Source: an uncultured Phycisphaera sp.
GTDB taxonomy: Bacteria > Planctomycetota > Phycisphaerae > Phycisphaerales > SM1A02
DNA: 15,308 nt
Assembly (NCBI GenBank): GCA_937911845.1
Contig: CALDQF010000090.1
Location: 1-15,308 of the forward strand
Reading direction: 5' to 3'
The notes below the pieces were generated by a model, which worked only from the letters and a program-made list of their open reading frames with translations, did not search any database and had not been told where the DNA came from. Position 1 is the first letter of the stretch. Each line of letters starts with the position of its first letter. Below, piece by piece: positions 1 to 6,380 of the stretch. Made by a program: the position numbers and the translations under genes.

Positions 1-1
1 C

Positions 2-658
2 CAGGCAGTTTCGTTGCCTGCGCCATGGCGGCTCAATATCACTCTGGTGGACGACGGTTCCAGTTCCAACTTCGCTGCGGTCTTGGAAGAAACCATCACC
101 GATCGACCACTTGATCTGATCCGGCACGAGCACAACCGAGGGAAGGGCGCCGCCCTCCGCACCGGGTTCGACGCGGTGCTCCAGTGCGGGCAGGAAGGCG
201 ATGCGGTGGTGGTTCAAGATGCTGATTTAGAATACGACCCCAATGATTTGGTGGCCCTTCTGGAACCAATCTCTCAAGGCAACGTTGATGCGGTGGTGGG
301 CACGCGGTGGGGACCTCACCATCGCATCCAAGGCCTCTGGCCCCGTCTGCACCGGGTGGTCAATGGGCTGCTGACGGTCTTGTCGAATCGTCTTACGGGT
401 CTTCGTCTCACCGACATGGAATGCTGTCAAAAGATGCTCACGATGCCCACGCTTCGCACCGTGCGCCACCACCTCACCGAAGATCGCTTTGGTGTTGAGC
501 CCCAACTGATCGCGGCCTTGGCAGTGCATCGGGTCCGGTTGCAGGAAGTGCCAGTGTCGTACCACCCCCGAAGCACGAGGGAGGGCAAGAAAATTGGTTG
601 GCAGGATGGACTGAGAGCACTTTTGGTCATCGCACGCGGTGTCCGGAGGCCCGCATGA
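2..658 (+). CDS. Family 2 glycosyltransferase, DPM1-like (5' end cut by window)
   Basis: This enzyme probably transfers a sugar from a nucleotide donor, perhaps onto a polyprenyl phosphate, at the cytoplasmic face of the membrane. The visible part covers most of a GT-A fold. It shows LVDDGSS near the left edge, a GKGAALRTGF motif, the acidic metal-binding stretch QDADLEYDP, then VVGTRW, TDMECCQKM, RFGVEPQ, and near the C-terminus EVPVSYHPR followed by REGKKIGWQDGLRAL. The last motifs are typical of the dolichyl/undecaprenyl-phosphate glycosyltransferase branch of GT2. No membrane segment is visible. The frame is open to base 2 and the usual N-terminal V-V-I-P-x-Y-N-E strand is missing, so the true start lies upstream. 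A TTG at 14 is in frame but would remove that strand. The stop overlaps the next start (ATGA). The family is confident; donor and acceptor are unknown. Confidence 0.9.
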   Translation, partial: QAVSLPAPWRLNITLVDDGSSSNFAAVLEETITDRPLDLIRHEHNRGKGAALRTGFDAVLQCGQEGDAVVVQDADLEYDPNDLVALLEPISQGNVDAVVGTRWGPHHRIQGLWPRLHRVVNGLLTVLSNRLTGLRLTDMECCQKMLTMPTLRTVRHHLTEDRFGVEPQLIAALAVHRVRLQEVPVSYHPRSTREGKKIGWQDGLRALLVIARGVRRPA

Positions 659-1575
659 ACAGTCTGTTGTCATCACGGTCATGGATTTGGCAGGTTCTGG
701 GGTTTGGCCTCGGGGTGTGGCTCTTTTGGACCGTGCTGCAAGGTGCCCTGCAAGCGGGAGATTTCTCGGCGTTCCGAGAAGCCGATCCCATGCTGTTGGG
801 CCTGATGTTCCTGTTGTCCTTGGCCTCGAGCGTGTGCAATGCCGCATTGTTCACTTCGGTCAGCCGGCCACTGGGCCACCAACCATCCCTTTCTCTGCGC
901 CGCATGGTGCCGCTCAACTTCAGCTGTGGCGCCCTGAACTACGCCCCCTTCCGATTGGGCACGCTCGCGCGGGCCGGTTGGCACGTCCGAGTGGACGGCA
1001 TGAATGCATCACGTGTCTCGGCACTAATGGCCATGGCCGGTGGTTGGTACCTGCTCGTCGGTTTGGCGGCATTCGGAGCACTCTGGCTGCGGCCTTCGGC
1101 CGATTGGGGAACGTTGGTCATTGGATTGCTCTTGCTTCCGGTGGGCTGGGCGCTGGGCCGAACGGGCATTGCCAAGTTGCCAGGAGGTTTGTTCCGCGAA
1201 GCACGTCTCATGTTGAACAACACCCGGGCCTCATTGGAATGCGCTGGTTTGCGAATCTTGGACATGTTGTGCTTCACCGCACGCTTGCTGATTGGCGCGC
1301 AAATTTTGGGCATTGAACTCAGCTTGGGCGAAGGAGTACTGCTGGCCGTGGTGGCCACCTTTGCCAGTTTGGTGCCGTTCGGCCGTCTTGGCTTTAGAGA
1401 GGCGGGCGTCGCCGGTGCGGCGGGCGCGATTGGCGGCATTGACCCTGGGCTGCGAGATCAACTTTCGCTCTTGGATTCCGCCGCCGAAGCCGCCGCCTAC
1501 GTCCCGTTGGGACTGGCCCTTTCGGTGCTTTGGCTTCGTCCCCATTTCAAACAAGTGCAGTCAAAAACATGTTGA
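655..1575 (+). CDS. Polytopic membrane protein, UPF0104 / LPG-synthase TM-region family
   Basis: The 306-residue protein has about seven hydrophobic segments. A loop near residues 85-115 (NFSCGALNYAP, then RLGTLARAG) and a late segment with ASLVPFGRLGFREAGVAG resemble the conserved motifs of the lysylphosphatidylglycerol-synthase transmembrane family (UPF0104). Stand-alone members often sit beside GT2 enzymes and are thought to handle lipid-linked substrates; no lysyl-transferase domain is present here. The start chosen is ATG at 655, overlapping the glycosyltransferase stop by four bases. It has a strong GGAGG at 645-649 with five bases of spacing. An in-frame TTG at 598 would lie well inside the upstream gene and is less likely. 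The context suggests it works with the glycosyltransferase. Flipping or acceptor binding is inference; the family call is fairly sure. Confidence 0.75.
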   Translation: MNSLLSSRSWIWQVLGFGLGVWLFWTVLQGALQAGDFSAFREADPMLLGLMFLLSLASSVCNAALFTSVSRPLGHQPSLSLRRMVPLNFSCGALNYAPFRLGTLARAGWHVRVDGMNASRVSALMAMAGGWYLLVGLAAFGALWLRPSADWGTLVIGLLLLPVGWALGRTGIAKLPGGLFREARLMLNNTRASLECAGLRILDMLCFTARLLIGAQILGIELSLGEGVLLAVVATFASLVPFGRLGFREAGVAGAAGAIGGIDPGLRDQLSLLDSAAEAAAYVPLGLALSVLWLRPHFKQVQSKTC

Positions 1576-2168
1576 CGGCCCGAGTTTGCCGCTGCGGCAA
1601 AGATATCACCCGTGCAAGCCTGCCCACGCCTTTGCGGGGCATTGTGGCTTGTCCCGTGTGCGGCCGAGGAGTGTTGGACCAAGACGATCGCAGTCGAATC
1701 GCGTGGCGACGAGCTCGCAAAGTGGATGCGAGCCTGACCCGATTCGTACTGCAGCTGCATGCCTTGCCCATGGCTTTTTTGGCCCTCGATGATGCCGGGC
1801 TGGGGTTTGAGCAGTTTGCTCGCAAATCGGATGCAAGTTTGCTGGTGCTCCCACTGATTTGGTGCGCTTTTGCTGGAGCGTGGACCCACTTTGGTTTGGG
1901 ACATCTTCGCCTTCGCACCCGAGTTGGGTTGTGGATTATTCTCTGGCTCTTCACGATGGGGTGCGGATGGCTTCTCAACGCGCTTGACCCTGGCCATTCG
2001 GCGGTCTTCCGCCTGAAGCCGCATCTGATGAATGCTGCTGCTGGCATATTCGCGCTCATTGTGGGCTGGCCCGTTGCACGCATCCTTGAAGCCGTGTGGC
2101 AAGGCTTTCGGCGTGGCAGACGCCGCAAGAAGCGAGAACAATGGCGTCGCTGGGGAGTTGCATGGTGA
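1569..2168 (+). CDS. Small zinc-ribbon membrane protein, unknown function
   Basis: The gene encodes 199 residues and I do not recognise a named family. Residues 7-31 form a zinc-ribbon-like motif, CxC (C7, C9) and CxxC (C28, C31). A basic stretch (WRRARK) follows. Hydrophobic segments are visible at about 89-110, 118-138 and 154-172, with a possible fourth near 58-74. The C-terminus (181-191) is dense in Arg and Lys, which suggests it faces the cytoplasm. The start is ATG at 1569, overlapping the previous stop by seven bases. No good Shine-Dalgarno site is seen, so translation is probably coupled. An alternative TTG at 1530 would add 13 residues inside the upstream gene. It is first of three neighbouring membrane proteins of unknown role. 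The coding call is well supported; the function is unknown. Confidence 0.75.
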   Translation: MLTARVCRCGKDITRASLPTPLRGIVACPVCGRGVLDQDDRSRIAWRRARKVDASLTRFVLQLHALPMAFLALDDAGLGFEQFARKSDASLLVLPLIWCAFAGAWTHFGLGHLRLRTRVGLWIILWLFTMGCGWLLNALDPGHSAVFRLKPHLMNAAAGIFALIVGWPVARILEAVWQGFRRGRRRKKREQWRRWGVAW

Positions 2169-3106
2169 CCGAACCATCATCCATCACCACCGAACCAACC
2201 GAATTCGCATTGGAGGGGCATCGTCCTTGCCAATACTGCGGCTACGACTTGGTCGGAACCCCCATTGAACGCGCACTGGACCTTGATCTCGCAGTCATTC
2301 GTTGTCCCGAGTGCGGCAACCTGAACCCCCTCATTGGAACACCGCCACTCGGACCGTTTGCCCAGCGGGCCGCCACGGTCGGCACCTTGGTTCGCTTGCT
2401 GTTGATTGGACTTGCGGCCATCTTCCTTTGGAACGTGGCATTTTTCTCGGTGGAAATCATGGGCGAGAGCATGTATCGAAGCCATACCAATGATGGTCTC
2501 ATGGCGTTCTTCCAGAGCGCCGGAGAAACTCCAGAGGAACAACGAGCTTTACAAGCAGTTCAAAAAGACGATGCCACGCTGGCCGATGCCATCACCGTTG
2601 TGACGCTGTTTCAAGAACGAACCTACTTCAACATCAACCTCAATCAGTTGGTTCAATCACAAATCATAGATTTCTTGGGCGTCGGCTTCGTCCTCGGCCT
2701 GATTTGGTCATGGCTTCTCTTGCCGCAAAGCTGGGGTCGTGCAGGAACAGTGACCCTCATCATCGGCATACTTGCAGCCGGTGCCGGTGTCGTCTCTTTG
2801 TACGCAAGCAGCCCACTCAGCCTGCCAGTCCAATATGCAGGACCAGCTGGGGCATTCGTTCCGGACAACTTCCTTTCGGACATTGTTGATCGCAGTCTGG
2901 GACGGATGTATGCCCTTCATGGGGCCGCATTGATCGTCGTCACCTTGGTCATCTCGAGCGTGCTGGCTCGACCTCTTGCCAGAGGGGCGTTTCGGCTCTT
3001 GGTGCCAACGGAACATCTTTCCGGTGTGGAGTTGCTCTGGAAATCCGATGGATTGCCGGTGCCAGCCCCTCCCCCAGCCAAGGCCCCAACGGTGGTGGAC
3101 CCTTGA
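2162..3106 (+). CDS. Zinc-ribbon, four-TM membrane protein, unknown function
   Basis: This 314-residue protein starts with a zinc ribbon: C23 and C26 in CQYCGYDL, then C48 and C51 in CPECGN. The CxxCGYDL form is common in planctomycete membrane proteins of unknown role. Four membrane segments lie at about 75-98, 169-187, 196-215 and 252-270. The loop between the first two (about 100-165) is polar. The C-terminal motif ARPLARGAFRLLVP, then LLWKSDGLPVP, and the layout of membrane segments recur in the next protein, so the two are paralogues. ATG at 2162 is preceded by GGGGAG at 2152-2157 and overlaps the upstream stop by seven bases. In-frame starts at 2096 (GTG) and 2141 (ATG) are possible but lie deeper inside the upstream gene. 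No function is assigned. Confidence 0.8.
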   Translation: MVTEPSSITTEPTEFALEGHRPCQYCGYDLVGTPIERALDLDLAVIRCPECGNLNPLIGTPPLGPFAQRAATVGTLVRLLLIGLAAIFLWNVAFFSVEIMGESMYRSHTNDGLMAFFQSAGETPEEQRALQAVQKDDATLADAITVVTLFQERTYFNINLNQLVQSQIIDFLGVGFVLGLIWSWLLLPQSWGRAGTVTLIIGILAAGAGVVSLYASSPLSLPVQYAGPAGAFVPDNFLSDIVDRSLGRMYALHGAALIVVTLVISSVLARPLARGAFRLLVPTEHLSGVELLWKSDGLPVPAPPPAKAPTVVDP

Positions 3107-3957
3107 TGGATCGCTGCGCCGCACTTGATGAGCAGACCAAGGCCCTCAAAAACTGGCAGTACGAAGACAATGTTTTTCCGCTGCTTGCCCACCCCCGACT
3201 TTTCAGCACTTGGACATTGATCGAAGCTTGGCTTCGGATTCTGCAACTTCTTGCCTTGCTGGGCGTGTTGACGTGGTCGGTGCTCTTCCTTCCCGAACTC
3301 CTTCGAAGTGTGCACAGCTCAAATCTGCATCGGCACACCACAGTTTTGACAAATTTGCATACGGCCCAGATCGAAACTGAAAGTGATGCAGATCCTGAGG
3401 TGAAGCCAGCTTCCAGATCCATGCAAACCCTTGAACCAGAAGACTCTTCTGAAGAGTACTGCGTCGCTGTTTCTGAGTATCTCGCCAATTCAAGGACCAC
3501 TTCTGACTGGCTTGTTTTGGCTTGTCTTCCTGCCATGGCTTTGGGCAGTGCGGTTGGAGCCGTGGTGAGCTTGATCTGCTTGCCGGCCAACCGATGGCGC
3601 ACCTTGGGTCTCGGCCTGTTCACGGGGGCTGGAACCACTGCATGGTTGCTCCTCACCACAACACACCAGAATCGTTCATGGGGATCAACTCGCACCATTG
3701 GCGCCCCAGGTGAGCAGTGGATGATTGCCATCGACCCCTCCGTGTATGACAAACTCATGTTCGCGTGGACCGTCAACGACCTGCCTGCCGCCACACTCAG
3801 CATGACCGGGGGCTTGATGATCGCCATGTGGTTCGCCCGGCCAATCAGTCGCGCTTTGATGCGACTCCTGCTCCCCCCCGCCTCACGATGGCACATCGCT
3901 TGGCTGTGGACTGCCGACGGTCTTCGTGTTCCGGGGGCTCAGTGCAGTTCGTCTTGA
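3106..3957 (+). CDS. Four-TM membrane protein, paralogue of the preceding gene without zinc ribbon
   Basis: The 283-residue product has membrane segments at about 42-62, 134-159, 166-184 and 227-245. A polar, acid-rich loop (about 88-128) separates the first two. The region LICLPANRWR and the C-terminal ARPISRALMRLLLP, then WLWTADGLRVP, match equivalent positions in the upstream protein (WLLLPQSWGR; ARPLARGAFRLLVP; LLWKSDGLPVP). I therefore read it as a diverged duplicate. It lacks the N-terminal zinc ribbon, having only one Cys (C4) near the start. ATG at 3106 shares one base with the upstream TGA, suggesting coupled translation; a TTG at 3103 is an alternative. The 3' end overlaps the convergent glucoamylase-like gene by 19 bp. 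The function is unknown. Confidence 0.75.
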   Translation: MDRCAALDEQTKALKNWQYEDNVFPLLAHPRLFSTWTLIEAWLRILQLLALLGVLTWSVLFLPELLRSVHSSNLHRHTTVLTNLHTAQIETESDADPEVKPASRSMQTLEPEDSSEEYCVAVSEYLANSRTTSDWLVLACLPAMALGSAVGAVVSLICLPANRWRTLGLGLFTGAGTTAWLLLTTTHQNRSWGSTRTIGAPGEQWMIAIDPSVYDKLMFAWTVNDLPAATLSMTGGLMIAMWFARPISRALMRLLLPPASRWHIAWLWTADGLRVPGAQCSSS

Positions 3958-5954
3958 CGCGCGAGACCGGCCACCACACCGGATGGCTTTCCACTGAGTT
4001 CGGCGTGCTTCAGCAACCAACGCAGGACGGTGGTGACGACCACGGCGTGTGACCACGTCAAAGGAGAAACCGAAACCGGATCGCCATTGTGGGGGTGCAC
4101 TTGTTCGGGCAAGACCCCAGAAGGTCGGGCCCGCTGCCCCACCCAATCAAAAACTTCCAGCACTTGATTGAGTTCGTCCATCGTGGTGGCGGTTTCGATG
4201 TCGTGCAACGCCACCCACAACGTGCAGATGATCCACGGGTTGCCGGGAACACGTTCGAGGTCCTGATGCTCAATGCGGTGGTAGTAGTCCCTTTGGTAGC
4301 GGGCCACTCCACCGATGGGGGTCTTCACCGTGAGGTGATCACGAACCGCCTTCATGTCGGCGACCACCCGTGGGTCGTCGGCAGGCAACGCCCCGAAGAG
4401 GAAAATGCCGTGGTTGGCAGCATCCACTGTCATGTCCAATCGGTAATCGCCTTGCTCGGTCGGAACGGCCATGCGAGCAAATCGCTCGTGTTCGGGAACC
4501 CACAGATACTCCAGCATGGCGTCGGTCATGCGCCGGGCCCCGGCCATGAATCGCTCTTCGTGGTCCATGGCCCCCATATCACGGGCAAATTCCGCCGCCG
4601 CCTTCAGGGCACCAATCGTCGCGGCCACCGTGAACGTGTGGATGCCCCGCCGCTCTTCCCAGAGGTCCCAGCTGGGCTTCGGCAAGCCGTGGTGGTCGCG
4701 ATGCTCCAGCAGCCAGTTGGCGCAAGGGATCACGATGGAGTTGTAAAGAGGCTTCAGGAATTCTACATCCCGGTAAATCCGGAAGTGTTCGCGCAATGCC
4801 CACACCACCAACGCGGTTTCGTCCTGCTGCACGGCAAGCACTTGGCGACCATCCAAAACTTCAGGGTGCCACGAAGACGCGAGGGTGCCGTTTGGGTTGT
4901 ATTTGTGACGGAACCAGCCCGAAGGTTCCACGATGTCATCGCAGAAGCGGAAGAATGAGCGAGACAACTCCGACTGCCCCGCCAACGCCAACCCGTAGGC
5001 GACCAAAGCACCATCTCGGGGCCACATGTACGAGTACGTGTCGCCGGCGAACGTTTGGATGTCCGAGTCGTTGGCCGCCAAAATGGCCCCACCGTTGTCC
5101 ACTTGGGTGCGCAATACCAACTGCGAACGCACGTACATGTCTCGGATGGGCTCCGGCAACGGAGAAAAATCAATCGGCTCTTTGAGCGCCCAAAGCCGCC
5201 AATAAGCTTCGGTCCGATCCATCATGCGTCGGGCGGTCTTGAGGGCAATCTTGTCATGAAGGGCCACCAACGCTTCGCGGGAATCCCCACACGCCAGCCA
5301 CACGGTGGCGCGGGCGACACCTCCGGCCGGGACGTGCAGATGGAAGCCAACGGTGGAATCCACCGAGCCCTGCGCGATGGGATTGCGGGAAAGATGCCCG
5401 TCCTCCGCATCACGCCATGTACCTTCGGCATCGCCAATACGCTTGGTTCCCGTCGTGAAGTGTTCAACGCCGTAGCGCAACGGATCTTCACCCGCGACCA
5501 AGAACCATCGCTGGTCTTTGTAGTGCACCACACCCTGAAGTTCCGGATCGAAGTAAGCGGTGTCACCAACCGGTGAAGCATCAATGGACAAGTCGTGGTG
5601 GATAAAAATTCGTGCGTCGCGTATTCGACCGGTGAGATCCTCCACTTCAAAGGAGCGGAACCAAACCGGCGAGTGATAATCCACAACGTCCGAGCAGCGC
5701 ACGGCGATGCCCAAACCATCATGCCTCAACAAACAGTCGGTCGCGAGTGTTTCTGGTTTGTAGCGCAAGTCACGTTGCCACTCGTCATCGTCGACCCAAG
5801 CAAACTGACCATCTACCCAGAAGCCAAGGCGTTGTGGGTAGCCCTGTGCATGATTGGGCATACCAACCCGCGGCCAGAAGAGGTCACGGGCTTGGTAGCG
5901 GTCATCAAATGCAACCATCAATTCGCCGTTGCCGACGGGAAGATCACGAGGCAT
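3939..5954 (-). CDS. Glycoside hydrolase family 15 (glucoamylase-like) enzyme
   Basis: This 671-residue enzyme should release glucose by inverting hydrolysis of an alpha-glucan or related alpha-glucoside. The N-terminal half (about 1-250) is the beta-sandwich domain of prokaryotic GH15 enzymes, with PVGNGELMVAFDDRYQARDL and NHAQG. The (alpha/alpha)6 barrel follows, with YMWPRDG (W311), SWDLWEERRGIHTFT and GVLPEQVHP then PLTWSHA. By family knowledge E433 is the general acid and E617 the general base, and both are present. No signal peptide is visible, so it is probably cytoplasmic and may act on glycogen, maltodextrin or trehalose-like substrates. ATG at 5954 has GGAG about ten bases upstream. 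The length is normal for the bacterial family. It lies 71 bp downstream of the SpoA-domain gene on the same strand. The family is sure; the substrate is not known. Confidence 0.92.
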   Translation of the reverse strand: MPRDLPVGNGELMVAFDDRYQARDLFWPRVGMPNHAQGYPQRLGFWVDGQFAWVDDDEWQRDLRYKPETLATDCLLRHDGLGIAVRCSDVVDYHSPVWFRSFEVEDLTGRIRDARIFIHHDLSIDASPVGDTAYFDPELQGVVHYKDQRWFLVAGEDPLRYGVEHFTTGTKRIGDAEGTWRDAEDGHLSRNPIAQGSVDSTVGFHLHVPAGGVARATVWLACGDSREALVALHDKIALKTARRMMDRTEAYWRLWALKEPIDFSPLPEPIRDMYVRSQLVLRTQVDNGGAILAANDSDIQTFAGDTYSYMWPRDGALVAYGLALAGQSELSRSFFRFCDDIVEPSGWFRHKYNPNGTLASSWHPEVLDGRQVLAVQQDETALVVWALREHFRIYRDVEFLKPLYNSIVIPCANWLLEHRDHHGLPKPSWDLWEERRGIHTFTVAATIGALKAAAEFARDMGAMDHEERFMAGARRMTDAMLEYLWVPEHERFARMAVPTEQGDYRLDMTVDAANHGIFLFGALPADDPRVVADMKAVRDHLTVKTPIGGVARYQRDYYHRIEHQDLERVPGNPWIICTLWVALHDIETATTMDELNQVLEVFDWVGQRARPSGVLPEQVHPHNGDPVSVSPLTWSHAVVVTTVLRWLLKHAELSGKPSGVVAGLARQDELH

Positions 5955-6025
5955 GGCACAAGTCTCCGAAGGGGGGTGTCGGATGCAAAAGGCTCAAAGT
6001 GTACTGCAGGCCGAACCGTTACCGT

Positions 6026-6316
6026 TCAGTCGTCAGAGTTGAGATCCTCTTCTTTGGCCAAGGCAGAGATACGAGCGGCGGGATCGCCCACACTTGTAAT
6101 CTGCACCGCCGCACGGTCTTCAAGTCGGCAAGCTTGACCAGTCGCAAGAGATCGGTGCCCAACCGTGATCTCAAGATCTTCATCGACCATTGTGCCCAGC
6201 TCAAGAACGCTGCCCGGCAGCAGTCCGCGAACCTCATGCATGGTCATACGACGCTGACCCAGCACAACGCGTACGGGGACTTCCAACTGCAACAACTCGT
6301 CAATCGTAGGGCCCAT
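6026..6316 (-). CDS. fliN: Short FliN-like (SpoA domain) motor-switch protein
   Basis: The 96-residue product is almost only a SpoA domain. LLQLEVPVRVVLGQRRMTMHEV, then LPGSVLEL, the strand EITVGHRSLATGQ and a final VQITSV follow the FliN C-terminal pattern (VPV-x-LG, LGPGSVIEL, V-G-x-L-A-x-G, RIT-x-V). FliN forms the lower C-ring of the flagellar switch; the same fold occurs in type III secretion C-ring proteins (SctQ/HrcQb), which is the main alternative. It lacks the N-terminal extension of most FliN proteins, which run to about 130-150 residues. ATG at 6316 fits the domain edge, but the nearest good Shine-Dalgarno (GGAGG) is over 20 bases upstream. The frame stays open to 6490, though that stretch overlaps the cytochrome's 3' end. 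No other flagellar gene is in the window. Confidence 0.82.
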   Translation of the reverse strand: MGPTIDELLQLEVPVRVVLGQRRMTMHEVRGLLPGSVLELGTMVDEDLEITVGHRSLATGQACRLEDRAAVQITSVGDPAARISALAKEEDLNSDD

Positions 6317-6380
6317 GAAAGAGATATCGGACTTGAACCCTCCGGACCTGCACTTTAATTGAGCAAAATCTGCGCCCTTT

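Noticed and set aside
2949..3896. Minus-strand open frame of 315 codons opposite the membrane protein genes
   Set aside because: The plus-strand reading gives membrane segments and motifs shared between two paralogues; the antisense product is Arg- and Ser-rich without structure.
4089..4958. Plus-strand open frame opposite the GH15 gene
   Set aside because: The minus-strand enzyme has all catalytic motifs through this stretch; the opposite translation has no recognisable feature.
5955..6025. Possible promoter or terminator between the fliN-like and GH15 genes
   Set aside because: I found no stable hairpin with a T-run and no convincing promoter pair in the 71 bases.
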